Shown here: positions 43,461-55,052 of the stretch, piece after piece
How positions within the stretch are numbered: the first letter of the stretch is position 1
Layout: each line of letters begins with the position of its first letter
Origin: Mercenaria mercenaria
Lineage: Eukaryota > Mollusca > Bivalvia > Venerida > Veneridae
DNA: 64,000 nucleotides
Direction: 5' to 3'
Assembly: GCF_021730395.1 (NCBI RefSeq)
Contig: NC_069363.1
Coordinates: 49,157,001-49,221,000, forward strand
Made by a program: the position numbers and the translations under genes
Notes under the pieces: model-generated
What the model was told of the DNA's origin: nothing
The model's input: the letters and a program-made list of their open reading frames with translations, nothing else
Databases searched by the model: none

Positions 43461-46447
43461 GTAGGAACACATAAAGTAATTACCAATTATTTAACATTAG
43501 TTGCATATTCAACACATCAGGCTTGGTTGATTTTATATTATCGACTTTTAAATGAAAGTTCAGTTTCTTTTTCAAACTATTGACGGATGAAACCCAAAAT
43601 GCACAAAAAATTAATACGCAAGACAATATTTGGAAGACGGTCGTGGTTGGCAAATCATTTCAAATAACCCATTTGCCATGTAAAACATGGTACTAGATCT
43701 ACAATTTCCTGAGAATAATTACTGTTATAAGGGCACTAAAACACGTTTTAAAAAGTAATAGATACTACTACTATTTATCAACATGTTAGTTTTAACATAA
43801 AATATTTAGAACTAGAGAAGTACTGCTACGAAACATCAAAGAAGTTGGTGAATAAATCTATTTCCAGTACATAACGGTATCTACCATTTGATCACACTTT
43901 CCTTATCCTTCTTTCACTAAAAAACTAAAAACGATACAGCTGACGGTATTAACTTTTCACTGTCTGCTGTATTATTTTGTCGTGTTACAGTGATCATGAT
44001 AAAAAATTTCAGCCGTATTTAATTTAATATTCAGCTGACGGAACTGTCTTATAACTGTCCGATGTATTATTATTTCCATGGCACAGTTATCGTAATAATA
44101 ATTCTCAGCCGTATTTAATCTACAATGCTAGCATGGCTTAAGTTTTTGTCAGTTAAATAAAAAACGAAGTTGTAGATTCTGGGATAAAAACGGTAGAGAC
44201 ACGAACATGTATGAGAACATCACGACGTTAAATATTACGCCAAATAGCCACAAGACGCTTTATTCATTTCTTCACGTATGAACTTCAGTATAATTTTATC
44301 ATTTATGTACATATAAGAAAGACCTCTTTGCAGTTTAAGCTCTGATTTATCACTGTTCGTCATTCAAATTTAACTCTGAACTTTTGTCAATCAGGCTATA
44401 AGCAACGCATAGCCGTGACTTATTTGATACACAAATTAGTAACGAAACCGTGATAGTATGAATAGTCCTTACTTAAACATCTACTATACAGGCACGGAAG
44501 AAAAGAAATGAATTGCTACACAATGCTACACAAGAATTGGAGGATTACGAAGTGACTAAATATTTAGAATCTATGATAGCAGTACTAGAAGACAAGAAAA
44601 TACAAAGCATTGATCCAGAAGCTCAAGCAGCTCAAGCAGCAGTAAAAAAGTTAAAAGAGGTTTGTTAAAAATATCGTAAAGTAGCCACACTGAGTGAACA
44701 TTCTTATTAATGTTGTTTTTGCTGTTGTTTTTGAAAAGGAAACAGAACATATTCGTTCCGAATAGTTTTATAATATCATACAAAATGTCACACCATCAGA
44801 AACAATACAAAGATGTTTCGTTAGGACCATCGCATCGCAACAGCACGACAACACGATACGACAGCCAAATAACACAATGCAAATGCACGATAATACGAAA
44901 CGATGGCACGACAAAACGATGCGATAACGCGATACTAATATCGTGTTGTTGCATCATGTTGTCGTGGTTTCGCCTTCTATTATCATGCTGTTGTCTAGTA
45001 CTCATTTTAATAATGATATAAAAAACATTTTGACTGCATTAGTTTTGCTCACGAGTGAAGAAAATATAAATGACATTCTAAAACTCCAGATTTTTATCGT
45101 GTTCATGTTTTACAAATTCCTCAGACGATTTAATTATGATAATACTCAGACTTTAAAGGCACTGGCCCCCAGATGGTACGACAACAAATGAAATAAAAAA
45201 ATGTAGGTATCAGGAAATGAATGATATATTTAAAAGAAAGCTTTGAAACTTAATTACTGGCAAACTTTGTATTACGGATGAAACACATGGGAATGAGATT
45301 TTTTAACTTTTTTTTTTAACTGAAAATTGAAAACCCGTTTGTGACGTTTTACTCTCGGTGAACTGTCTACATAATATTTAAGACAGTGAAAATGTTGTTG
45401 TGTTTTATTTTTTCCTCTTCATTTTAAAATATTAATATTTATAAACCATAAATTAATATTTGAGTGTTAATAATATTACAAAACTTAAGTTTGAAAAAAA
45501 ATCAATTTTAGGTAAGATTTGGAGGTCAGTGTCTTCAACGAGCATAATTCCTTATTTAATTTAACAGATTCTCAAAGACAAATTAAACATTACACCAAGA
45601 GAAGAAGCCAAGGTAATGCAAATAATTCAAGCTGAACTGGATGACATCAAAGAGAAAATTAGAACGCTTGAACAGCAGAAGGAGGATTCTACTGCAAAAA
45701 TAACTGAACTTGGAAAAGGACATGATAACCTTGAAGCAGTATGTATTTACATTGTGTGATTACCCAAATATAAAAAAGATGAATGTTGAATCGCTTGCAT
45801 ACAATGGCAACTGGCAGTCATTTGGGCATTTAGTATTATGTTCAAAACTTGCTGAAGTATGTTAAACATTCATATGGGAAAATTTGAAACCTACATGTAA
45901 AATCTACTAAATATGTACAAATGTAAAGGAAGTTTATGAATTAGTTTAAATCATAAAATGATTTATTAATTAATTTCAGAGAGTGGAAAAACTGGAAAAA
46001 AGAGTGTCAGATTTGGAACATAATATCGCCACACTGAAAGGTACTAAAGAACATCTCCAGAAAAGGAGTAAATACCTGAAAGACAAACTAGGTAACTTTA
46101 CAATAATTAACACCATAACTGTTACATCTATTGTACAATGTATCATTTATATAGCAAAGGTGGAGTATTTTCTTCTAGTTATCGTTCCAAGCTTTCAAAG
46201 CGTATGAAAATTTATTATCGATTTTTAGCAGGGTTCATCTTGACATTAAAAGCAAACTCTCTTTATTTGACACTCATACACTTCTTGATGGGTCAGAAGT
46301 AAGGGGCGCTTATAATAACGAAATTGATAAGCTACATTTACACTTTTGCTAATGCATCCCACGTATTCGCATTAATTATCTAATATTACAGGGTTTGAAG
46401 AACTTGATCCTTTGCCTTTGTCGTTAATTTGTAAAAAACGTGTTTAA
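43014..46447 (+). CDS. CXorf38-like protein with HEPN RNxxxH motif, five exons
   Basis: Exons are 43,014-43,460, 44,492-44,659, 45,568-45,738, 45,980-46,091 and 46,392-46,447. All joins keep the frame, giving 317 residues, about the length I recall for human CXorf38 (~320). From residue 11 it reads YRDWVRGALGLSFLQEGLHP, like the YKNWVKAGHCLLLLRSCLQ start of the human protein. Then come Cys/His pairs, a W-rich HAWYTDHWQFAKCFM segment and DTDASGLLSIIINAKFF. RNELLH at residues 154-159 fits the R-N-x-x-x-H motif of HEPN RNases, and human CXorf38 has RNEIMH at the same place. The rest is Glu/Lys-rich coiled coil. HEPN domains often cleave or bind RNA in defence or stress, but activity here is inference. 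ATG at 43,014 follows a spliced 5' UTR. The terminal exon is short and least certain. Confidence 0.78.
43937..44124 (+). repeat. Two-copy ~95-bp tandem duplication in an intron
   Basis: CAGCTGACGG starts both copies (43,937 and 44,032), and both carry GTATTATT and TCAGCCGTATTTAAT at the same offsets. Copies differ at perhaps one base in five, so the duplication is not recent. Confidence 0.7.
44492..44659 (+). CDS. CXorf38-like exon with RNxxxH motif
   Basis: The acceptor CTATACAG and donor GTTTGTTA flank it, with 56 codons in phase 0. It encodes ARKKRNELLHNATQELEDYE and YLESMIAVLEDKK, the HEPN motif helix and the one after it. Confidence 0.82.
44825..45000. repeat. Degenerate ACGATA/ACGACA-rich stretch with inverted halves
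   Basis: Words such as CACGACAACACGATACGACA and GCACGATAATACGAAACGAT fill the left half. The right half contains their complements (ATCGTGTTGTTGCATC, TGTTGTCGTGG), so the stretch can fold on itself. It lies in the intron between the second and third CXorf38-like exons. Confidence 0.55.
45568..45738 (+). CDS. CXorf38-like exon, coiled coil
   Basis: The acceptor TTTAACAG and donor GTATGTAT flank it, with 57 codons. It encodes IIQAELDDIKEKIRTLEQQK, heptad-like and rich in E, K and Q. Confidence 0.8.
45980..46091 (+). CDS. CXorf38-like exon, coiled coil
   Basis: The acceptor ATTTCAG and donor GTAACTTT flank it, with 37 codons plus one base. It encodes RVEKLEKRVSDLEHNIATLK and KYLKDKLG. Confidence 0.78.
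46392..46447 (+). CDS. CXorf38-like terminal exon (tentative)
   Basis: The acceptor AATATTACAG precedes it. The phase fits the previous exon and encodes GFEELDPLPLSLICKKRV before TAA. It is short and lacks family landmarks, so an alternative 3' end is possible. Confidence 0.45.
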
Positions 46448-46454
46448 AGCCGTG

Positions 46455-47220
46455 GATAAAAATAATGAAAAACACCGATTCTCTTACTCACGGGATATTT
46501 GTTGAATTGCCTTCATCTGATATTGATAACCCAAACAATTCATGGGATTTGTCTGTTAAAAACTTACTATTAAACAACATTTGATATTGTTATTTATGGT
46601 ATGCTACCAATTTTGATAGAACGTATTTACCATTGTTAAAACAAAGCTTACAAGATCAGAATTTACAAGAGTGGAATGATATAATATCAAACCAACCTAA
46701 ACTTGAGTATTATAGAAAATTCAAGACTGAATTTACATATGAGAAATATTTAGATGTAATAGATAGTGTGCTTGTAAGAAAAGACATGTCACGTTTTAGG
46801 TTGGCATTTTGAAAGTGGAAGAGTTGAAGGTATTGATAAAAATGGTCGAATATGTAAACTATGTACAGGAAATGTTGAATCACATTTTACTGTGCTGTCC
46901 AATTAATCAGGAGCTACGTCAGAAATATAACATTGTTTCTTCCTTTCCTAAGTTATTAATAGATTTTCTAACGTGTTATCTAATAAGAGTATCAAAACTA
47001 TTAGAATTTTGTCTAAATTTGTTTCCAATGCTATGAAATTCCGTTTGGAAAAACTTGCTTATATTGCTGTGTTTTCGTGTAGTATTGATTGTGTTATTAC
47101 ATCGTGTGTTTGTATGTTGATGATTGTATACTTTGTTTGTTGATTGTATGTCTTGGTCATCTTAGTGAGTTATTGTAAATAGCCAAAGTCATGAAATAAT
47201 GCCGATTGCCTAATAAACGT
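46455..47220 (+). mobile_element. LINE 3' end fossil (reverse-transcriptase ORF C-terminus)
   Basis: Broken frames read EWNDIISNQPKLEYYRKFKT, then RICKLCTGNVESHF and CCPINQELRQKYNI. C-x2-C-x6-H-x4-C is the zinc-knuckle-like end of many non-LTR retrotransposon polymerases. Several frameshifts and stops are present (for instance the frame changes within the knuckle segment near 46,875), so it is dead. The 3' UTR ends at AATAAA (47,212-47,217). Only the last ~25% of an ORF2 is left, a usual 5' truncation. The clade (CR1/jockey-like) is not resolved. Confidence 0.65.
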
Positions 47221-47267
47221 GTAAACTTGTTCCATATGAAAACCGATATATCTCATCTTTATATTTT

Positions 47268-48650
47268 ATTAGTACCCCGCTGGTTGAAAACCAGCTTTGG
47301 GGACTATAGGAATGCGCGTTTCCGTCATTCCGTCTGTCCGCAATTTCGTGTCCGGTCCATAACTCTGTCATCCATGAAGGGATTTTAATATTACTTGGCA
47401 TAAATGTTTCCCATGATAAGACAACGTGTCATGCACAAAACCTGGACCCTAGCTCAAAGGTCAAGGTCACAATTGGAGATCAAATATCAACAGAGTTTTT
47501 TTCCTGTCCGGTCCATAACTTTCCCATCCATGAAGGGATTTTAATATTACTTGGCACAAATGTTCCCCATGATGAGACAACGTGTCGTGCGCAAAATGTG
47601 GACTCCTAACTTTAAGGTCAAGGTCACGGTTGGAGGTCAAAGTCAACAGGGCTTTTTTCCTGTCAGGTCCATAACTCTCCCATCCATGAAGGGATTTTAA
47701 TATTACTTGGCACAAATATTCCCCATGACTAGACAAGGTGTCATGCGCAAATTCTGGACCCCTGGTTAAAAGGTCAATGTCACAATTGGAGGTCAAATGT
47801 CAACAGTGCATTTTTCCTGTCTGGTCCATAACTCTCCCATCCATGAAGGGATTTTAATATTACTTCGCACAAATGTACCTCATAATAAGACAATATGGCA
47901 TGCGCAACTTTCAGACCCATAGCTCAAAGGTCAAGGTCACAGCAAATGTTAACATAACATGAACAAGGTCTGTTTCGTGTTCGGTACAAAACTCTGCCAT
48001 CCATGAAGGGATTTTAATATTGTTTGGCACAAATGTTTCCCATGAGAAGACAACATATCATGCGCAAAACCCAGACCCTTAGCTCAAAGGTCAAGGTCAC
48101 AATTGGAGGTCAAAGGTAAATAAGGTTTTTTTCCTGTCCGATCCAGAACTCTGTCATCCATCAAGGGATTACAATATTACTTGACAACCCAGAACCCTGG
48201 CTTAAAGGTCAAGGTCACACTTTCAGATCAAAGGTCAATAGGATTTTCTCCCTGTCCGGTCTATAACTTTGTCATGCAAAACAGGATTTAAATATCAGTT
48301 GGCACAAATATTTCCCTGGATGAGACAACATGTCAGACAAAAACCCAGGCCCAAGGTCTAATGTCAAGGTCACACTTAGAGACCAAAGGTCAGACGCAAG
48401 AATGACTTTGTCTGGACCATTTCTTCTTCATACATGGAAGGATTTTAATGTAACTTGGCACAGATGTTCACCAACACAAGACAGATTGTCATGTGCAAGA
48501 ACCAGGTCCCTAGGTCTTAAGGTCAAGGTCATATTTAGTGGTCAAAGGTCAAATTCAAGAATGACTTTGTTTGAAGCATTTCTTTTTCATACATAGAGGG
48601 ATTTTGATGTAACTTGGATGAAATGCTCACCACCATGAGGCACCCTTGTT
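47268..48650 (-). mobile_element. Tandem-repeat element on minus strand, ~158-bp units
   Basis: Read on the minus strand it starts with AACAAGGGTGCCTCATGGTG at 48,650. It carries about eight units of 155-160 bp and ends at a hairpin near 47,270-47,305 (AGTCCCCAAAGCTGG with CCAGCGGGGTACT). On the plus strand the unit shows CCATCCATGAAGGGATTTTA, ATTACTTGGCACAAATGT and AGGTCAAGGTCACA. Units nearer 47,300-48,100 are the most alike, and those past 48,250 are older. It has no coding capacity. Confidence 0.7.
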
Positions 48651-49554
48651 TTTAGAATTACGTTCCTTTGTTTTACTATAAATAAATTTTATTGTCACTT
48701 TTTTATTACTGACCGTAGAGAAAAATCGAGACCACTTTTCTGTGGTACAACATACATGTTGTATCCAATTTTTAGGTGTATTTTGACCTGTCTCTACCTG
48801 GTTAAGAGTTTCTTGCAGACTTATATTATATAGATTTTTTGTGTTGGTATAACATATTGTATATATAGTACAATATTGTTTATACATCATTGACGGATAT
48901 CAGTTCATTATGTTAACTTCCTGTCCAAATTGTGGGTATAATCCATCCGTAATTTGTTTGGATCACGACTGGTATGTTTTATTGCGTCATAATATATCAT
49001 GGGCAACTTATTCAAAGATGGCCATCACCCGTCACAAGGCTCGCGTCTTTTTAAGCCTTTTTTTTTTTTTTTTTTTTATGGAAGGTGCTGACGATAGTTT
49101 CATAGTTTCTTGATTAACGATCTAAACGTTGTAGCAATCAAATCGGTTTCCGTAACACATTTATACTAAAAATCTAAAGTTTGAGGTGATTGATAGTATG
49201 AAGAATGGATTAATGCTGATATATAAAGTGTGATCTTTTCAATAAATTCTTCAAAAATAAATGTCATTGGTAAATGAAAAGCTCGATCTTTATATGGTTT
49301 GATAACTTAACATATTATATTGTCAAAAATATCTTCAATTTGTATTTTCCGAAACTGATCAGCGTTCACAGAACTATAACCTGAATTAGATAAGGAATGA
49401 ATAAAAGGGGCCAAGATGAAATAAAAAAAAATGATTTAAACTATTTCAGTGATACCGTGTCAAGTTTAATTGACTTTATTCCAATTACATGGGTTCTGCT
49501 GTACCTACACATTGTAAACACTCCTCTGAAAGTTGTGCTTTTGCCATGTATACT
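48651..49554. other. Unassigned; T17-18 run near 49,061
   Basis: No gene or recognised repeat was seen apart from a long T run at about 49,060-49,077. Confidence 0.4.
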
Positions 49555-49838
49555 TTTAAGAGGTCGTGGGTTTGATCCTCGGCCGCGTCATACCGAAGAC
49601 GTAAAAATGGTACTAGTAGCTTCCTCGCTTGGTGCTCAGCATTAAGAGGATAGTGCTAGGACTGGTTAGCCCGGTGTCAGTATAATTAGACTGGGTTGGG
49701 TATCATGTCAAGTGTCTACGGTGTGATATTCCAGTGAGGCAGCACTATAAAGTTGGGCATTTTTACAAGAAGACACCGTCGTTTATATGACTGAAAAATT
49801 GTTTAAAAAGACGTTAAACCCGAACTCACACACACTAC
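49555..49838 (+). mobile_element. tRNA-derived SINE, second bivalve type
   Basis: A B-box-like GTGGGTTTGATCCTCGG lies at 49,566. The body contains GTAGCTTCCTCGCTTGGTGC, GGATAGTGCTAGGACTGGTT, TGTCTACGGTGTGATATTCC and AGTGAGGCAGCACTATAAAG. The 3' end has GACGTTAAACCCGAACTCAC and a short (CA)n tail. This order of landmarks is a common bivalve SINE. The A box is degenerate. Confidence 0.7.
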
Positions 49839-50289
49839 ATGTCGCTTCTTAGAGTCAGTTCCTAAAAGCTACAACACCTAAACAAATATCTTAAAGTATC
49901 CGATACATCAAATAGAAATATATGAGGAAGGATAATTTTTGATAATATATTTGATCTCAAGAACTTACTCCCGGGAAGGCAAGACGTCTGACGTCTACCA
50001 CCTGTAATCATTACACCAGTGAGCTTTACAGACTATGGATATCAAACAATGGCGTGCGGCATTTTTTTATCAATCGGGTGAGTTAAATCGCCGAACGCAA
50101 TATGGAAAAGCTAGTGCATTGAAGTACTTACATTCAAACGAGTTTTAAATGTACTGACTTAATTGAGTAATTCCATATGTTTGTTTATTTTGTTAGATTT
50201 AACGTTGAACCGAAATAAGTATAGGTCAGATAGCGACTTTATGCTATGTATTATTTCATCTAGGGTGGGAACCTTGGTATTTTAAAACT
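49839..50289. other. Unassigned
   Basis: No feature was recognised. Confidence 0.4.
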
Positions 50290-50432
50290 AATGCCCTTTC
50301 TTAAGCCAGTTTGATGGCTTTCTCACATGAAGAATTCAACTCCCCGATGGAGGCATGAACCCACATCGGTGAGAGGCAATTGATTCTAAGTCAGCGACCT
50401 TAACCATTCGGCCTAACAGGCCCTTTCAACTC
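50290..50432 (-). mobile_element. tRNA-derived SINE head, 3' truncated
   Basis: On the minus strand GGCCGAATGGTTAAGG forms an A box and GTGGGTTCATGCCTCC a B box, spaced as in a Ser/Leu-type tRNA. This is followed by GAATTCTTCATGTGAG and AAGCCATC, the same core as in the SINE at 25,409. The 3' half is missing after about 140 bases. Confidence 0.72.
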
Positions 50433-50600
50433 CCTTGTTTGAGACAGGTCCCTTATAGATATGTGGTAGTAGCTAGAGGTCCATCTGGGAAAGTGAACAT
50501 TTATTGCTACAGACAGAAATAAATGAGAACAGAAGACGGTCATGTAGATAACGCAAGGCAAGCGACACCTTCAGGAAGGCAGCAGTACTATACATAGTAA

Positions 50601-50843
50601 GACATTTATATCTTTATCGTCAACAAAGCTAACAGTATATACAGAGAGCGAGCTACTACGAAATTCATTACAACCCACGAGCTACAGACCGACGGAATAA
50701 AAATACATCAGCTGTCTGCATGTGAACTTAAGAAAGCAGAGAAGGTGTTAAGCAAGTACTTACTCCCGCGAAATATCAAGTATGAAGTCGTTTGCGACAT
50801 GACTGTCAACATCGCCTGTTCCTGGATGATACTGGACATGTAA
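50601..50843 (+). CDS. Orphan coding-like stretch, no start codon, unknown
   Basis: An 80-codon frame without ATG near its beginning runs to TAA at 50,841-50,843. It encodes KFITTHELQTDGIKIHQLSA and KYLLPRNIKYEVVCDMTVNI, with protein-like composition and codon use. It lies 170 bases past a SINE, and no splice partners or homologues were recognised. It may be the last exon of a host gene or a transposon fragment. Confidence 0.3.
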   Translation, partial: DIYIFIVNKANSIYRERATTKFITTHELQTDGIKIHQLSACELKKAEKVLSKYLLPRNIKYEVVCDMTVNIACSWMILDM

Positions 50844-51960
50844 GCGGCTGTAGAAAAGTTAATAAAACACATGTTTTTGTTGCAGCGTCAAGAATTTCTC
50901 ATAAGTATTACTATTGAATCTCTCATTCACTAATCTTGTGGTAGGGATTTCCAATGAAAACGTCTTCATAAAATGATCGGATATCAGCCATATTTTAAGT
51001 TGCATCGCCTATAATACCAGAGTGTGTCACTTGCCGCCGAGTAAATGTTAAGCCATGCAGTGCACCTTCCCTGAACCAATTCTCGTTCAAGTATGAGCGT
51101 TTCATCACTATCAACGTCATTGGTGGGGATATCACCAGGGCCTTATGTATAGCATACTTGTGTTTGGTAAAATGCGTCACGACTAAAGCCGTTCATTTAG
51201 AAGTAAAATGAAACCCCACTAAATTGGAATCCCTGAATACCGGAAACCCCTTCTTTCAAAACAAATTTCATGATCCCGAAATTTGGTCTTTTTAGTTCAT
51301 TAACAAATACCCCTGTACACGAGAACCCTTCTATGTCAGAAACCGAACGATTATTCCAGACAAAAACTTTATTTATTAACACAAACTTTCTTCTAAAAAC
51401 CTTACAAGTTTAAAGGCAATCAGAATTTTGGCACTTGCCTTTTTCATGATTACAATGATTTACCATACATGATACCATATTTCCATAATGGTTTAGAGGC
51501 TGATTGGTTTAGAGGGTTTAACTGTAGTTCGTAACATTACGAAACAGTAAATAATCCAATCTTTCATACGATTTATTTTTGCCGGAGGTTCTCACAAAAC
51601 CTACTGGTTTTTGATGGCGCAACCACTTTTCAAGCATTCAACTATGAATTATACATTGAAACAACAAATGACAGTGACGTATACTCTATTTACATTTATC
51701 ATCACATATCAACAAAAACAAACAAAGCATAGTTAATTGAACATTTCTTATCAAGATTAAATTTATGATGTCGGACTTGGTACTTAATAGCGCTTCGTGA
51801 ACGATTCCGTGAGTCAGGATCACACTATCCACCGATAACTTTAGGGGATGATTTACAAGAACGCACTGACCTACAGAAGATTACACTGATTGTTGCTGCT
51901 ACCGAAAGAAGATGCCGCAATTCTCGGGTTAACTCCGGATCAGTAAAGACTTTATACCAC
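50844..51960. other. Unassigned
   Basis: No gene was recognised. Short open frames on the minus strand (for example near 51,000-51,180) have no support. Confidence 0.4.
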
Positions 51961-51974
51961 TAAGCCTAATTATT

Positions 51975-52800
51975 ATGTCTTGGGGTCGCCCCATCAAAGG
52001 TCAAGGTCACAGGGGCAAACATCTGTCACTCATCATTTTCAATCAATAACTGTTCATTGGAGAACTATTTGATTTAGAACTTACAAACTTCATATGAATA
52101 TAGGACTTACGGAGTAGAGGACTTCCGAGGGGTCTACTTTCCAGATTTTATTCCATTGGTTTTGGGGTCATTCCGTCAAAGGTCAATGTCACAAAGGTCT
52201 GAACAGGGAAACAGTTTCCGATCAATAACTTGATAACCACGTGACTGACCAGGAATGTTGAAATGTCACAGGTTGATTGGACAGGCAAAGCAAATGGCCC
52301 GTATTGATCTTATTCCATCGAAGGTCAAGGGCATGGAGGGCTGAAAATAAAAAGCAATCCGATTAATAACTTGAGAACCATACAGTTCAGAATGTTGAAA
52401 CTTCATAGGATGATTGGACATGCATAGTAAATGATCCTAATTGATTTCAATCAATAACTTGAGAATCACCACACCCGGAACTTCATAGGAATTTTGGACA
52501 TGCAGATAATTGATTTTGGTGACACTGTATCAAAGGTCAATGTCACATGGGCTAGAACATTGGAACCCGTTTCCGATCAATAAAGTGATAACAAATTGAC
52601 CCAGAACCTTAAAACCTCACTGTACGGTAGGACATGCAGAGTAGATGACCCTATTGTTTTGTTGTTGTTCTTTTTGGTCACCCTATCAAAGGTCAAGATC
52701 AAAGGCGTCAATCCGTTTCTAATCCATAACTTGAGAAGCATTTGACCAAGAACATTGAAACTTCATATGATGATTGGACATGCCAAGTAGATGATCCCAT
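51975..52800 (+). repeat. Old degenerate tandem repeat with AGGTCAAGGTCA words
   Basis: Phrases of the type CATCAAAGGTCAAGGTCACA, CCGATCAATAACTTGA, GTTGAAACTTCATAGG and TTGGACATGCAGAGTAGATGA recur every 120-190 bases. Units are strongly diverged and no AACAAG start or closing hairpin is visible, so this is the core of an old element. Confidence 0.55.
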
Positions 52801-53397
52801 CGCATTTCAGTCACTAAGCCAATCATCGGTGTCTCTGATTTTCGCTCCTGTACCATATTGGCTTCTTGCCTGTTTCTACCATGGTTTGGGGGACACGTGC
52901 ACTTTTCTACAAAAGCATCTTTGTTGCAATAAAAGTGTTCAGTGATAGCAAAACATAAATAAAGCAGTTAAAAGCAGAGAGTTAAATAGCAGCGATTTAA
53001 AACGTATTTTGAGTAGAAATACTTATAATCGAGTATTTCCAAAATTAATATGTTTCAATAAGGAATTTACATAAGCAAAATGTTTATGGAAGTATAAAAA
53101 ATATAAAAAGTCCTTATCATTCCAACAGAAAATGTTTACTCAAAGATAATGGATGACTTCCCAAAGGAATTGTTTCGCAAAAACATTCTAGGTATATTTT
53201 GATTTAATATATCATAATATAAGTCTTAAACGACACAGGAAGGGCATAAAGAGAGCGGTTATTCTGTATACCTTCTATCAGTTACTAATGAACGAAAACC
53301 CACTTGTTGGACTGAAATCTTAAACAAGCCCAACATTTGTGACTAATAGCATAATGTTACATTGTTTTTGATATACCGGTATAGTTCAACTTTCCAA
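52801..53397. other. Unassigned
   Basis: No feature was recognised. Confidence 0.4.
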
Positions 53398-53641
53398 GCG
53401 ACCTCGGTACCCTAGTGGTAGAGCGTCCGCTTTGAGTGTGAAAGGTCGTGGCTACTATCTTTGGCCCAGTCAATCCAAAGACTTGCAAAATTATGACAAA
53501 AGCTCCTTCGGTAACAGCTCAATCTGGCTTATCTACTCCCATGTACTTGCAGCGACAGTTTCCATAGGGAATATGGCGTGGAAAGTGATTGATATCAGTT
53601 GTATATGCTCAACAATTCACTTTAAGAAAATAAATATAAAC
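53398..53641 (+). mobile_element. tRNA-derived SINE with good A box
   Basis: CCTAGTGGTAGAGCGTCCGC at about 53,411 is a near-canonical tRNA D-arm and A box. GAAAGGTCGTGGCTAC about 30 bases on serves as a decayed B box. The body contains CAATCCAAAGACTTGC and GGCGTGGAAAGTGATTG, and the tail ends with AATAAATATAAAC. It belongs to a different SINE type from those at 25,409 and 49,555. Confidence 0.7.
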
Positions 53642-53644
53642 TAA

Positions 53645-54255
53645 CTTTCCAAGCAATCATTTTGCATAAGTCAGTTGTGGATTTAGTCAGGGTAGGAGTA
53701 AAGACTAATAATGACTTTGTTGATAACGTTGCTGCCACATTTTTGTTAAAACATAAGTATGCCATAGTTTCAATTATCTTGCTCAATTATTAAGAACAAA
53801 TAAAATACTTATGGGAAATAATGCATTAAATTATATTGAGGTGATGCCGTATTTTATATTGCATGCTCCTTGGATCTTAAGTGTTTAACTTGCGAGATAT
53901 TGTAGTTTTTCTTTTGCAAATATAGATCATTTTTTGTCCAGTTTTAAAAAGAATCGGTACACGTGTACGTTATTGTTACGACCTTGTACTAGTAAATTGT
54001 AATATCTATTAATTTCCTGACAGTTTTGATTAAGAGTTATACGTACCTGTCGTCATTCTTATTTTGTTTTTGTGTTGTTGTTTTTTCATCATCATTTTCC
54101 GGTCAAGCTGATTGTAGTATACAAAAATAACGAACTACATGTAGTATAGGCGGTTCCAGAAGATAAATGTTGAGATTTAAGAAGTTAAACGGTATGGTCG
54201 CTGGGCTGGCATATGACAAAAACATGCTGATTAGCGGCAGCGCTGGGCAAAAATG
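53645..54255. other. Unassigned
   Basis: No feature was recognised. Confidence 0.4.
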
Positions 54256-55052
54256 TCTAGATTAAAGATCACTAATAGTAATTTTTACAAAATGGCCTAT
54301 GCTTGGTATATTCTGAAAGGTAACCGTGTTTTGCACAATTTTGCAATTTTTAAACAACTTTTACCGTGCCACTTTTTATAAATTTTGTATAACTTATGGT
54401 ATGTCCACAAGCTCAAATAGAGACAAATTTCAAAGTGATAGCCACTATCCAAAACGTTTGCAGAGAACTCATTTTACCATTAATGTTAATAAAAGAAACA
54501 CCAATTGGTAAACAATTATAAAACACAAAATAAAAATGTCAATATCATTTTTTCTATGGTGCCTCAAGAAAACAGATTTGATGAGAAAGAGTTCATACTT
54601 CAACATTAAAGAATAAGGTCGAATGCTGTGTTTCTGTTTTGAATTTTGCTTACTCCATTTAAAAATAACCTTAGGGCAGACGTAAATCCTACCTAAATTT
54701 CTTCCACAATATATAATGTAAGAGTGAAAGCAAAATAGAGAACTTTCACCGCGTATAACTCAATATTTTTAAAGATGTGTAACTCTACCCCTTCTGTTTA
54801 AGTAGTAAATTCACTTTGAACACCAAGAAATCACTTATAAGATTCATCTTTTTCCATTTCTGTACAAGAAATCAATAATAAATCTTGAAAGAAGTAAAAT
54901 CTTACTAGAAAAAAAAGGAAAATAAGGAAGAAAAAAAAATTGTCCCAGTAGGGCTTACACCTACGCCCCACTAAGAATTGCAGTAAAAGTAGGCTTATGG
55001 TAGGAATTGAATACTCTTCAAAAAGGAGGTTCTCTATTAGTGATCTAATACC
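54256..55052 (+). mobile_element. Left arm of an inverted pair, ~800-bp TIR element
   Basis: The outer end carries GATCACTAATAG and the inner end carries its inverse CTATTAGTGATC, so the arm has its own terminal inverted repeats. The body includes GCTTGGTATATTCTGAAAGG, AACTTTCACCGCGTATAAC, CCCAGTAGGGCTTACACC and AGGAATTGAATACTCTTC. No transposase reading frame is present. It is homologous to 55,965-56,768 read on the other strand. Confidence 0.7.

Noticed and set aside
47467-47796. 109-codon minus-strand open frame with a repeated SLHGWESYGPDRKK segment
   Set aside because: It is a by-product of the 158-bp repeat unit, as shown by the internal duplication matching the DNA period.
53398-53470. 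A functional tRNA gene
   Set aside because: The A box is good, but the B box is decayed, no acceptor stem closes, and the downstream body fits a SINE.
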